From Shewanella sp. CG12_big_fil_rev_8_21_14_0_65_47_15 (lineage in GTDB: Bacteria; Pseudomonadota; Gammaproteobacteria; Enterobacterales; Shewanellaceae), in contig NZ_PFGL01000061.1 in assembly GCF_002783505.1 (NCBI RefSeq), positions 1 to 59,376 of the forward strand: a DNA stretch of 59,376 nt, written 5' to 3'. The translations under genes and the position numbers were made by a program. The notes below the pieces were generated by a model that saw nothing but the letters and a program-made list of their open reading frames with translations, had not been told where the DNA came from and did no database searches. Every line of letters begins with the position of its first letter. The stretch's first letter is position 1. Below, in pieces: positions 9,053-18,024 of this stretch.

Positions 9053-9190
9053 GTTGTTTCTAAAGACTAGGTCATTCATCTAGTTAAGCCACGTTCACTT
9101 CATTTTATTCCATAATTCGCTTTTATCTTTGTCTCCCTCTAAAATACCCGCACTTTTGCTAGCGCGATTCCGACACTCAGCCTAGATGTT

Positions 9191-10090
9191 ATGCCTATGC
9201 CATTAACGCTTAATACTTCTAACCGACCCTATGTCGGCCGTTTTGCGCCCTCTCCCTCGGGTGCACTGCATTTTGGCTCACTGATCGCCGCCCTTGGTAG
9301 CTATTTACGGGCCCGTTCCCTCGGTGGCCAATGGCTTATTCGTATCGAAGATATTGATCCCCCACGGGAGATCAAAGGCGCTGCGGACGATATTTTACGC
9401 ACCTTAGAAGCCTATGGTTTGGAATGGGATGGCGCCGTGCTATATCAAAGCCAGCGCACCGAAGCCTATCAAGCGCAAATCGATTCGCTGCTTGCCCAGA
9501 ATAAAGCCTATTTCTGCCAATGTAGCCGCAAACAAATTCAAGCCATGGGCGGTATCTACGATGGCCGTTGTCACCGATTGCTACAAGCCCACACATTCGG
9601 CGCAGTGCGGATAGTCAATACGGCGCAAGTGCAAGAATTTGATGACAATCTAATGGGTCATATCTGTGTCGATACCCCATTTGCCGCGGAGGATTTTATC
9701 ATTAAGCGCAGCGATGGCTTGTATGCCTATCAGCTCGCAGTAGTGCTAGATGACGCCTATCAAGGGATCACCGAAGTGGTGCGCGGATGTGATTTAATCG
9801 AGGCCAGTTGCCGCCAATTGAGCCTATATCAGACCTTTGGTTTAACGGCGCCCGAGTGGCTACACTTGCCACTCGCCTGCCTCACACCTGGATTTAAACT
9901 TTCAAAACAAAACCATGCACAGGCCATAGATAAACAACATCCCCAAGCCAGTCTAAATGCGGCGCTGGCATTTTTAGGGCAAAGGCGCGTTGAACAGCAT
10001 GCTTGTGCGGCAAAAATGCTTGAGCAAGCCGTGGATCAGTTTCAATTATCCACTATACCGCAACAATCTGAGATACTGATCGAGCCCTGA
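9191..10090 (+). CDS. gluQ: Glutamyl-Q tRNA(Asp) synthetase
   Basis: This 299-residue GluRS paralogue lacks the anticodon-binding half. It has the HIGH-like APSPSGALHFGSL near the N terminus, the zinc-binding CQCSRKQ region with a later Y-x3-C, and the KMSKS-like KLSKQN. The enzyme activates glutamate and attaches it to queuosine at position 34 of tRNA-Asp. Two ATGs (9191 and 9197) are close together; either gives an intact catalytic domain. It follows dksA and precedes pcnB, the usual gamma-proteobacterial order. Confidence 0.95.
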   Translation: MPMPLTLNTSNRPYVGRFAPSPSGALHFGSLIAALGSYLRARSLGGQWLIRIEDIDPPREIKGAADDILRTLEAYGLEWDGAVLYQSQRTEAYQAQIDSLLAQNKAYFCQCSRKQIQAMGGIYDGRCHRLLQAHTFGAVRIVNTAQVQEFDDNLMGHICVDTPFAAEDFIIKRSDGLYAYQLAVVLDDAYQGITEVVRGCDLIEASCRQLSLYQTFGLTAPEWLHLPLACLTPGFKLSKQNHAQAIDKQHPQASLNAALAFLGQRRVEQHACAAKMLEQAVDQFQLSTIPQQSEILIEP

Positions 10091-10169
10091 TATACTCATT
10101 AGGCCGCATTTGGTATATGATAGCCGCCAGATTTTTAATCACATAACAGATCACATTTCGAGGTGTCCC

Positions 10170-11606
10170 ATTTTTCGCCGTATCAGCCAATTCTGCAAGC
10201 AGCTATTTGAAGACGCGCCTAAAACGACCGCTCCGACTCCAGCTCAGATTGAACCCCAAATCCCTGAAGTTTCTTCCGGTACCTTAAGCTTGGAGTTAGT
10301 GCCAAGAGATGCTCATTCCATCTCCCGCAAACAAATTAGCGAAAATGCACTTAAAGTATTGTACAGACTAAATAAATCTGGCTTTCAAGCCTATTTAGTC
10401 GGTGGCGGTGTGCGTGATTTACTCCTCGGGCTCGAGCCAAAGGATTTCGACGTTGTGACTAATGCAACGCCAGAGGAAATCAAAAAACTGTTTCGCAATT
10501 GCCGCGTCGTTGGCCGTCGTTTCCGCCTTGCCCATATCGTCTTTGGCCGCGATGTCATCGAAGTAGCGACTTTCCGTGGTCACCATGGCGAAAGTAATGA
10601 AAAAGTCTCTAAGGCCAATGCCGAAGGACGTTTGCTGCGGGATAACGTCTATGGCGAAATCGACGAAGATGCCGAGCGCCGCGACTTTACCGTCAATGCG
10701 CTCTATTACGATATCAGCGATTATTCGATTCGCAGCTACGGTGGTGGGATAAGCGATCTCAAAGAGGGCACATTAAGATTAATTGGCGATCCAGAAACCC
10801 GTTACCGTGAGGATCCCGTGCGTATGCTAAGGGCGGTGCGTTTCGCCACTAAACTCAGCATGGGTATCGAAGATGTGACCGCTAAGCCCATCAGACAGTT
10901 GGCCCCGCTGTTAAAGGACATTCCCGCCGCACGCATGTATGAAGAAGTGCTCAAGCTCTTCTTTGCAGGTAAAGCCCTGGCAAACTTCGACATGATGCAG
11001 GAATACAAGCTATTCGCACCGCTGTTTCCACAGGTCGATGCGGTACTCAAAGAAGATCCAAAGGGTCCAGCGATGAAGATGGTGCAGGCCATCATGAAGA
11101 GCACTGACACACGGGTAAACGAAGATAAACCCGTCACCCCCTCCTTCTTCTATGCCGCCATTCTCTGGTATCCACTGCGCCAACGCGCCGAAGATATTGC
11201 CGTTGAAAGCGGCCTGACGTTATACGATGCCTTTTTCGCCGCCATGGGCGATGTGATGGAGCAGCAATGCCAAACCATCAGTATTCCGCGCCGTTTTAGT
11301 ACGCCAGCGAAAGACATTTGGCAGTTGCAGTTACGCTTTGAACGCAGCCAAGGCACTCGCGCCTTTAAATTGATGGAACATCCCAAATTTAGGGCCGCCT
11401 ATGACTTGCTACTACTTAGGGGCGAAGCCGAGGGCGGTAATATCGCTAAGAGCGCCGCCTGGTGGCAACTGTTTGTCGAAGCCGATGAAACCGAGCGTTT
11501 AACCATTGCGCGCAGCGGTAACAAGGCGCCAGGGAATCGTAATCGTAACGCTACTCAGCGCCGTCGCCGTCGACCCAGCACACCTAAAGCGAAAGCCGCA
11601 GAATAA
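10170..11606 (+). CDS. pcnB: Poly(A) polymerase I, probable AUU start
   Basis: The nucleotidyltransferase core shows GGGVRDLLLG and KDFDVVTNATP, then the RRDFTVNALYYD motif. The basic C-terminal tail is rich in R, K and N. PcnB adds 3' poly(A) tails that promote RNA decay and plasmid copy-number control. The frame opens at ATG 10110, but the product from 10170 (ATT TTT CGC CGT) aligns with the start of E. coli PcnB, which is known to use AUU. GAGGTG lies just upstream at 10160-10165. From 10170 it is 478 residues. The ATG alternative at 10110 would add 20 residues absent from the E. coli protein. The stop overlaps the folK start by one base. Confidence 0.93.
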   Translation: MFRRISQFCKQLFEDAPKTTAPTPAQIEPQIPEVSSGTLSLELVPRDAHSISRKQISENALKVLYRLNKSGFQAYLVGGGVRDLLLGLEPKDFDVVTNATPEEIKKLFRNCRVVGRRFRLAHIVFGRDVIEVATFRGHHGESNEKVSKANAEGRLLRDNVYGEIDEDAERRDFTVNALYYDISDYSIRSYGGGISDLKEGTLRLIGDPETRYREDPVRMLRAVRFATKLSMGIEDVTAKPIRQLAPLLKDIPAARMYEEVLKLFFAGKALANFDMMQEYKLFAPLFPQVDAVLKEDPKGPAMKMVQAIMKSTDTRVNEDKPVTPSFFYAAILWYPLRQRAEDIAVESGLTLYDAFFAAMGDVMEQQCQTISIPRRFSTPAKDIWQLQLRFERSQGTRAFKLMEHPKFRAAYDLLLLRGEAEGGNIAKSAAWWQLFVEADETERLTIARSGNKAPGNRNRNATQRRRRRPSTPKAKAAE

Positions 11607-12094
11607 TGACCCGAGTGTTTGTCGCCCTAGGGGCTAATCTTGAGGATCCCAAGACGCAATTGGACAACGCCACCGCTGCCTTGTCCGCCCTTGCACTGGG
11701 AAATAGCCTAAAGGTTTCCCCCTATTATCGCTCGGCGCCCATGGGGGATGTCGTCCAACCCGACTATGTCAATGCGGTCGCCAGTTTTGAAACGGATCTC
11801 GCACCGTTGGCCCTACTCGATGCCCTACAACAGATTGAAAACACACAGGGACGAGTGCGTAAGGAACGCTGGGGGCCGAGAACCTTAGATCTCGACTTAC
11901 TATTATATGGCGATGAAATCATCGATGAGCCTAGGCTTAAAGTCCCCCATTACGGTATGAAGGAACGCAGTTTTGTGCTGGTTCCACTGGCCGCAATCGC
12001 TCCCGATCTTATCCTGCCCTGTAAGACGCCCCTTGCCAGTCTTATCAGTGAAAATATCTTGGCCGAGTTACAACAACTGGGCATTGATCATTGA
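11606..12094 (+). CDS. folK: 6-hydroxymethyl-7,8-dihydropterin pyrophosphokinase
   Basis: The 162-residue HPPK has the family signature ERWGPRTLDLDLLLYGD with the two magnesium-binding aspartates, and an N-terminal VALGANLEDP. It transfers pyrophosphate from ATP to the pterin in folate synthesis. The ATG overlaps the pcnB stop (TAATG), so translation is probably coupled. It is followed after 56 bp by panB. Confidence 0.95.
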   Translation: MTRVFVALGANLEDPKTQLDNATAALSALALGNSLKVSPYYRSAPMGDVVQPDYVNAVASFETDLAPLALLDALQQIENTQGRVRKERWGPRTLDLDLLLYGDEIIDEPRLKVPHYGMKERSFVLVPLAAIAPDLILPCKTPLASLISENILAELQQLGIDH

Positions 12095-12150
12095 AGTCCG
12101 TCCCCAGTTAGCTTATAACACCACTTCTATTTGGTTTGAAGATCATCCAT

Positions 12151-12948
12151 ATGTCTAAAATTACTAGCTCAACCCTGTTGAAGTACAAACAGGAAGGTAG
12201 AAAATTCACGGCACTGACAGCCTATGATGCCAGTTTTGCCAGCGCCTTCGATAGCGAAGGTGTCGATGTGCTGCTGGTCGGCGATTCTTTGGGAATGGTT
12301 CTCCAAGGCCATGATGATACCCTGCCCGTGACCACTGCCGATATCGCCTACCATACTCGCTGTGTTCGTCGCGGTATCGAACGTGCCCTGCTGATCGCCG
12401 ATATGCCGTTTATGAGTTACGCCACACCAGAGCAAGCTATGGTGAACGCCACCGAGTTGATGCAAGCGGGCGCCAATATGGTCAAAGTCGAAGGTGGACA
12501 CTGGTTACTCGAAACCGTCACTAAGCTCACCGAACGCGGTATTCCCGTGTGTGCTCACTTAGGCTTAACGCCTCAGTCAGTCCATGTGTTTGGTGGTTTT
12601 AAAGTCCAAGGCCGCGACGCCGAAAATGCCCAGCGCATCCTCGATGAAGCAAAAGCGTTAGAAGCGGCCGGTGCTCAACTTTTGGTTGTGGAATGCATTC
12701 CCGCGCCACTCGCCGCGGCGATCACTCAAGCCTTAACGATTCCTGTTATTGGGATTGGTGCCGGTGCATCGACCGATGGGCAAATTTTAGTGATGCATGA
12801 TGTGTTAGGTATTTCAAGTGGTTATATTCCACGTTTCTCGAAAAACTACCTAAAACAAACCGGTGAAATTCGTTCGGCCGTGCGCGCCTATATCGACGAA
12901 GTTGCCCAAGGAACTTTTCCTGGCGAAGAACACACTTTTAACAAATAA
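12151..12948 (+). CDS. panB: 3-methyl-2-oxobutanoate hydroxymethyltransferase
   Basis: This is ketopantoate hydroxymethyltransferase, the first pantothenate-specific step, which moves a hydroxymethyl group from methylene-THF to 2-oxoisovalerate. Family motifs include [24 protein letters not shown], and [14 protein letters not shown]. The frame opens at 12136, but ATG 12151 (MSKITSS) gives 265 residues, close to the E. coli length. It forms a pair with panC (24-bp gap). The THF link fits its neighbour folK. Confidence 0.96.
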   Translation: MSKITSSTLLKYKQEGRKFTALTAYDASFASAFDSEGVDVLLVGDSLGMVLQGHDDTLPVTTADIAYHTRCVRRGIERALLIADMPFMSYATPEQAMVNATELMQAGANMVKVEGGHWLLETVTKLTERGIPVCAHLGLTPQSVHVFGGFKVQGRDAENAQRILDEAKALEAAGAQLLVVECIPAPLAAAITQALTIPVIGIGAGASTDGQILVMHDVLGISSGYIPRFSKNYLKQTGEIRSAVRAYIDEVAQGTFPGEEHTFNK

Positions 12949-12972
12949 CCGATTTATGCAAGGTAAGGCTCA

Positions 12973-13818
12973 ATGATCACTAGCACCCATATTGATGATA
13001 TTCGCACCCAAGTGCGTGCATGGCGTGCCAAGGGCGAAACCGTCGCCTTCGTGCCCACCATGGGCAATCTCCATCAGGGACATATCACCTTAGTGAAGCA
13101 AGCGGCACAAAAGTGTGACCATGTGGTGGTATCGATTTTTGTCAATCCAATGCAATTTGGCCAGAACGAAGATCTCGATGCCTACCCACGCACACTGGAA
13201 GCCGACAGCCAAGCACTCAGCGCTGCGGGAGCGAAGCTGCTCTTCACGCCGACGCCTGCCATTATCTATCCCAAGGGATTGGCACAACAAACCTATGTCG
13301 AAGTACCAGGTATTTCCGATGTGCTCTGCGGCGCGAGTCGTCCTGGGCATTTCCGCGGTGTTGCCACTATCGTCTGTAAACTGTTTAACATAGTGCAGCC
13401 CGATGTGGCGCTATTCGGTAATAAAGATTATCAACAACTCTTGGTCATCAAAACTATGGTTGAGGATTTATCATTACCGATTGAAATCATAGGGGTTGAT
13501 ACCATACGGGAAGATTCTGGCCTCGCCATGAGTTCGCGCAATGGTTATTTAACCGCCGAAGAAAAAGCCGCTGCGCCCGCGCTTAAGAAAGCCATAGATA
13601 CCATGGCGCAGGGGATTTTACAGGGTGAGACTATCGAGCATGTCATTAGCCTAGCGAAAGCCAGTCTAGTCGCGGCAGGCTTTACGCCGGATTACTTGGA
13701 AGTGCGCCACGCCGATACCTTAGCCAAAGCAGAACCCCAGGATAAAGCGCTGGTGATCTTAGCGGCAGCTTATTTAGGTAAGGCTCGCCTTATCGATAAC
13801 TTAAGATTTGACCGTTAA
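12973..13818 (+). CDS. panC: Pantothenate synthetase (pantoate-beta-alanine ligase)
   Basis: The 281-residue ligase has the HIGH-like [12 protein letters not shown] motif, [10 protein letters not shown], and the KMSKS-like MSSRNGYL. It condenses pantoate and beta-alanine with ATP in the cytoplasm. It is the last gene of the panBC pair; a strong terminator follows. All active-site motifs are present. No panD is in the window. Confidence 0.97.
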   Translation: MITSTHIDDIRTQVRAWRAKGETVAFVPTMGNLHQGHITLVKQAAQKCDHVVVSIFVNPMQFGQNEDLDAYPRTLEADSQALSAAGAKLLFTPTPAIIYPKGLAQQTYVEVPGISDVLCGASRPGHFRGVATIVCKLFNIVQPDVALFGNKDYQQLLVIKTMVEDLSLPIEIIGVDTIREDSGLAMSSRNGYLTAEEKAAAPALKKAIDTMAQGILQGETIEHVISLAKASLVAAGFTPDYLEVRHADTLAKAEPQDKALVILAAAYLGKARLIDNLRFDR

Positions 13819-13834
13819 TGGTACAAACCCAGTG

Positions 13835-13860
13835 AAAAGGAGCTTCGGCTCCTTTTTTTA
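13835..13860 (+). terminator. Rho-independent terminator of panC
   Basis: The hairpin AAAAGGAGC-TTCG-GCTCCTTTT is followed by more T. It has a stable UUCG-type loop and lies 17 bp after the panC stop. Confidence 0.92.
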
Positions 13861-14116
13861 TGCCTAAGCGCTGCATCCCAATTGGGTGCTCAATAAGGCT
13901 AACGTCAAAAAATATCCATAGTCAAAAAACTGGTGTTATTTTTAAACTTACGCCATAGTAATGGCAGATGTTAACACTAAGTAACAACTAAACCTGCTGT
14001 TATAGGCTCACGCCAACTATAGTGTTTCTTATAGTACAACGGCTCAAATTCCATCAACCACCATGCCGATACGATAAGTGAAGCTATCACCCAATATACA
14101 AAGGATTTGTAGTCGA

Positions 14117-14620
14117 ATGGCTAGACTCATATTGACCCTTATTTGCGTAATGCTACCGACAGTGGCCCAGGCCAATACTGTCTATAAATGCCGTAAAGAC
14201 GACAAGATTGTCTTTAGCCAAACCGCCTGCCCGCAGGAATATAGCCAACACAAACTTGAGTACCAGCTGGGTATAGTCACAGAAATCGATTCAGACAAAC
14301 AAGAAAAGCCAGTCGTTCCGCTGCAAGCCCTGCTCAATAATCAAACCCTCTCCAGGGAAAAACTACTGCAATTACTCGACGGAGAACTCTATCGTCTTAA
14401 GCAGGAAAACAGCTACTTCGAGATACTTAAGATTAGCGAACTACAAAAGCTAGAGCGTCAACGCTATTGGCGTAACAAAGCAAAAGATGATCCGGACTAT
14501 CTCAGCCAAGTGAATAATATTAATGACCACTTCAATGGCCTGATCCTCAACAACGATACAGTGATGCAACAATTATCCGCCCGGAAAACCCAAATCCTTA
14601 CCGAGACGGAGCCCGAATAA
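14117..14620 (+). CDS. Secreted DUF4124-like protein of unknown function
   Basis: The frame opens at GTG 14078. ATG 14117 is preferred because it begins a clean signal peptide, MARLILTLICVMLPTVAQA, with cleavage after AQA; AAGGA lies upstream. The mature protein opens with NTVYKCRKDDKIVFSQTACP, which resembles the DUF4124 N-terminal module (VYK/W...D..G.V.FSD.PCP). The remaining part is helical and charged. It is probably periplasmic. Function is unknown. The gene stands alone and converges on the subtilase gene, sharing a terminator with it. Confidence 0.7.
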   Translation: MARLILTLICVMLPTVAQANTVYKCRKDDKIVFSQTACPQEYSQHKLEYQLGIVTEIDSDKQEKPVVPLQALLNNQTLSREKLLQLLDGELYRLKQENSYFEILKISELQKLERQRYWRNKAKDDPDYLSQVNNINDHFNGLILNNDTVMQQLSARKTQILTETEPE

Positions 14621-14634
14621 TCCCTGTAATAGAA

Positions 14635-14656
14635 AAGGCGACCCTAAGGTCGCCTT
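14635..14656. terminator. Convergent terminator between DUF4124-like gene and subtilase gene
   Basis: Arms AAGGCGACC and GGTCGCCTT surround a CTAA loop. Read leftward, a T-rich tail follows, so it best serves the subtilase gene; it may act in both directions. Confidence 0.8.
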
Positions 14657-14673
14657 GCATTCAAAATTTGCCC

Positions 14674-17181
14674 TTAGAATTGAGCCACGATAGGGGCAGA
14701 ACACAAAGTCCCTTCCGTTTCGCACACTTGGTAAGTCACACTGCTTGCTGTGGTTGTGAAACGATCGCGGTAGTTACCATCATTTTCAGTGGTCGCCACC
14801 CGTTCACCATCACGATAAATCGCAACGGTTTCACCTAAGGCACTGTCCCATACTATATCGACCATAGCGCTGCCACGGCGTGAGACTAACGCACGCGTGA
14901 CCTCAGCATTGATGCTGTGTGCATAGACTTGCACTTCCATGGTGACAGTGTTGCTGTGCTCTTGCGCATCCGTCACAGTTAAAGCGACTGTGTAAGTGCC
15001 CGCTGCGGCAAACACATGGCTTGGATTCGTTTCTGTTGAACTTGAGCCATCACCAAAGTTCCAGCTATAACCCACGATGTCATCGTTTGCATCGGTACTA
15101 GTGTTAGTAAAACCAACGCTTAACCCTTCGACGGCAAACTCAAAACCTGCAACGGGTGCGGCAGGCGAAGCTTCGCCTAAACCACTGATAACAAGGCCCC
15201 AATTGTTGAGTGTTCCGGTATCGGCACCAGCATTATCATCCACAGCTAAGGACCAAGTCCCCTGTGCATTCTCACCGTCAAATGCACTTAAGTCCCAACT
15301 CTTAACGATATTGTCGGCACTACCACCATCACGGTTATGTAACACTACTTCAGTTCCCGCTGGAGAGGTTAACACCACTCGTAGATCACCAATCCATGTA
15401 TGGCTGATATTCACATCGGCGGTGACAGCAAAAATCTGCACATCATCGGCCACTTCAATGGTGCTGACAATGCCATTGCTGTTGTTATCCGGAATGGCGA
15501 CAGAGTTCTCATTGCCATAACTAAAGTCATTTAAGCCTTGCGGGAAGACGTTGAGGGAAACCACTTTAGATTTCTCAACCGTACCGTCATTGCCCGTTAC
15601 CGTAATACTGTAATCACCCCAAGCCGTTTGTGCGCTTGTCGCAACGTCTAAGGTAAATGAACCACCCGCAGAAACGGTTGATGTCGATAAAGACACACCT
15701 TCGAGTGCAGGTGAAACACTGACAGTCAATGCAACGTTACCATCCCAACCGGCCACACTGCCCACACTGAAGTTGTAGCTTGCAGCGCTCCCCGCTTCGA
15801 CCGATTGTGATGCCGGTGACACGGTAAACTTATAACTTGGTGAGGGATTAGCCTGCTCGAGGGCATTCGCCACATTGAGACGGGTTCCGGCGACGGTTTT
15901 ACCGGTTAAATCGGCGTTGGCATCGCCGGAGGCCATCAACAGTGCTTTCATCTCCACTGGCGTTAAATCGGGGTTGAGTGACCACACGAGTGCCGCGGCA
16001 CCAGTTACATGAGGCGTCGCCATGGATGTGCCTGAATAGGTAGCGTAAGCACCACCAGGAACCGTCGACAGGATCGCCGAGCCGGGCGCGCCCATATCCA
16101 CACTCGTTAATCCCCACTGGGAGAAATCAGACATATGATCGTTGCGATCGGTACTGGCGATCGACAGCACAACATCGGAATCATAACTTGAGGGATAGTG
16201 TGGGCTTGCATCATTATCGACGGCATCGTTACCCGCCGCCGCCACGAACAGAATGCCCGCCTCACCGCCAGCATCGATGGCATCCTTCAAGGCTTGGCTA
16301 AAGCCGCCGCCACCCCAAGAGTTGTTGGTGGCTTTAATATCGACCCCATGATTCACTTTAAGATTGGTAAAATAATCAATACAAGCAATCGCTCCGGCAG
16401 TCGATCCAGAACCGCCCGCATCGAGGAATTGACAGGCGGCAATCTTGACGTCCCAGTTCACCCCCACCACACCGACACCGTTATTCCCCTTAGCACCAAT
16501 AGTACCGGATACATGGGTGCCGTGGCCGTTGCCGTCCATGGGATTACCGTTATCATTCACGGCGCTGTAACCGTGAATATCATCAATCACACCGTTGCCG
16601 TCGTCATCCACGCCATTGCCTGCAATTTCGCCCATATTGACCCACATATTGGCTTGCAGATCTGTGTGGTTATAATCCACACCCGTGTCGATCACACCGA
16701 CTACCACATCGGCACTCCCAGTGGTGATATCCCATGCTTCCACCGCATCGATATCGGCATCGGCGCTGCCACCACTCTGGCCGCTATTATTCATGCCCCA
16801 GAGGCTCGCAAAATTCGGGTCATCTGGGGTACCAATCGCCTTGAGAATGTAGTTAGGTTCGGCATATTTCACTGCGGGATGGCGGCTTATCACCTTAATG
16901 GCATCTTCAATATTGGCACCTTTACGCAGTGCCAAACGGGCCAATTTTCCGTTTAATAGGTGGCTGAACTTATCATCCACACCATCGGCATTAGCGTCGG
17001 TTAAGGTGCCGCGAATTAATCGCTGGGCAGCGGTTCGCTCCGCCTTGGTGGCATTGTCTTTGTACACCACAAGAATTGAGTCTTTTTCGTAGACAGGGGC
17101 ATCCTTAGCCATCGCGGGTAACGCTGAAAACGTCATCGCACCCGCAATTGCTAGGGCCAGTGGTGAGAGTTTTATCGACAT
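14674..17181 (-). CDS. Secreted subtilisin-like serine protease (S8) with P and PKD domains
   Basis: From ATG 17181 (RBS AGGAAA) the protein has 835 residues. A signal peptide ends near PAMA at 25. A propeptide follows, then the S8 catalytic domain with D165 (VIDTG), H220 (GHGTHVSG), N318 and S386 (GTSMATPH). A proprotein-convertase P domain lies near 545-670 (TWIGDLRVVL), and a PKD domain near 680-755 (YSWNFGDGSS). A short C-terminal beta module with two cysteines ends the protein. The longer frame to 17397 is rejected because the signal peptide would become internal. It is probably exported by Sec and active outside the cell. It is transcribed divergently from the curlin genes. Confidence 0.92.
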   Translation of the reverse strand: MSIKLSPLALAIAGAMTFSALPAMAKDAPVYEKDSILVVYKDNATKAERTAAQRLIRGTLTDANADGVDDKFSHLLNGKLARLALRKGANIEDAIKVISRHPAVKYAEPNYILKAIGTPDDPNFASLWGMNNSGQSGGSADADIDAVEAWDITTGSADVVVGVIDTGVDYNHTDLQANMWVNMGEIAGNGVDDDGNGVIDDIHGYSAVNDNGNPMDGNGHGTHVSGTIGAKGNNGVGVVGVNWDVKIAACQFLDAGGSGSTAGAIACIDYFTNLKVNHGVDIKATNNSWGGGGFSQALKDAIDAGGEAGILFVAAAGNDAVDNDASPHYPSSYDSDVVLSIASTDRNDHMSDFSQWGLTSVDMGAPGSAILSTVPGGAYATYSGTSMATPHVTGAAALVWSLNPDLTPVEMKALLMASGDANADLTGKTVAGTRLNVANALEQANPSPSYKFTVSPASQSVEAGSAASYNFSVGSVAGWDGNVALTVSVSPALEGVSLSTSTVSAGGSFTLDVATSAQTAWGDYSITVTGNDGTVEKSKVVSLNVFPQGLNDFSYGNENSVAIPDNNSNGIVSTIEVADDVQIFAVTADVNISHTWIGDLRVVLTSPAGTEVVLHNRDGGSADNIVKSWDLSAFDGENAQGTWSLAVDDNAGADTGTLNNWGLVISGLGEASPAAPVAGFEFAVEGLSVGFTNTSTDANDDIVGYSWNFGDGSSSTETNPSHVFAAAGTYTVALTVTDAQEHSNTVTMEVQVYAHSINAEVTRALVSRRGSAMVDIVWDSALGETVAIYRDGERVATTENDGNYRDRFTTTASSVTYQVCETEGTLCSAPIVAQF

Positions 17182-17590
17182 AACAAATTTCCTATAGTCC
17201 TTTACTTTGAGGTTCCGGCACCACAATCCCGCAGCGTCCTCCAATAACGTTAGGAAAAAGAGGGCTGACAGGGTAATAACCGATGTGTTTGCCCGTAAAT
17301 TGTTGCCATAATGTTTCAACTTAAAAAAGACGCAGCTGAGTAAATACGACTTAACTACTAGACCTAGTTGGCTAGATAAAATCCCAAATCCCACCACAAA
17401 CCCTACACAAATAATTTTAGATTCAATTGATTAGCCAGAGATAATCCCGCTGAGATTTAACTCTCACTTAGGTAAATAAATACCCTTTCGGCCGATTGTC
17501 TCTCCCCACTGGGGCTCGTACCTTGGTGCCTGAGTTGAAGGGGTTATATTCGACCCCTTCCCAACCACCTATGCATACAAGGGGTCTTTT
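17182..17590. promoter_or_regulatory. Divergent regulatory region between protease and curlin genes
   Basis: These 409 bases separate the leftward subtilase from the rightward curlin pair and must hold both promoters. I could not fix convincing -35/-10 boxes or a clear operator by eye. The part near 17400-17470 is AT-rich. No RNA gene or repeat was recognised. Confidence 0.5.
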
Positions 17591-18010
17591 GTGCCAAATC
17601 CATTTTCACGCTTTTTGGTACTGCTCATCTTGTTATGTAGTTGTATGACATTGTCCCATGCAACCGATGTCAGCGAATTGCCTATCACTCTACAAGCTCT
17701 TCTGGAACGTTCTGGACGCGATAATCTTATCGACCTAGTACAGCAAGGAACGGCTAATCAGAGTTTACTGTTCCAATCCGGCAGCGATAACGCTGCCTAT
17801 GTGACACAAGTAGGCATAGATAACCATGCACTTGTGACTCAGATTGGTTCAAATAATGAAGTCCAACTACTGCAAGTCGGCACTCAAAATACGGCTTCGA
17901 TTACCCAGATTGGCAACGACAATCTAGTGCAATTGAACCAACTAGGAAGCGGCAATTTTTCGATCGAGCAGATTGCAGACGGTGCTGCAATCACAATTAC
18001 TCAATATTAA
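17591..18010 (+). CDS. CsgB-like minor curlin (nucleator candidate)
   Basis: The 139-residue protein has a signal peptide (cleavage after SHA near residue 24). Then come about four curlin repeats of the form Q-x-G-x-x-N-x-A-x-x-x-Q, for example YVTQVGIDNHALVTQIG. It ends ITITQY. In E. coli, CsgB is the surface-bound nucleator of amyloid made by CsgA; size and position before the large curlin suggest that role. The start is GTG 17591, seven bases after AAGGGG. It lies 14 bp before the large curlin gene, so the two are an operon. The nucleator role is inferred. Confidence 0.85.
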   Translation: MPNPFSRFLVLLILLCSCMTLSHATDVSELPITLQALLERSGRDNLIDLVQQGTANQSLLFQSGSDNAAYVTQVGIDNHALVTQIGSNNEVQLLQVGTQNTASITQIGNDNLVQLNQLGSGNFSIEQIADGAAITITQY

Positions 18011-18024
18011 ACAGGGAGAGTCAC

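Noticed and set aside
16198..16956. 252-codon rightward frame inside the subtilase gene
   Set aside because: It is antisense to the catalytic domain. The H- and I-rich product is typical of reverse reading of D- and N-rich coding sequence.
17182..17397. N-terminal extension of the subtilase
   Set aside because: It would place the signal peptide 72 residues inside the protein. ATG 17181 has a good RBS and a proper signal.
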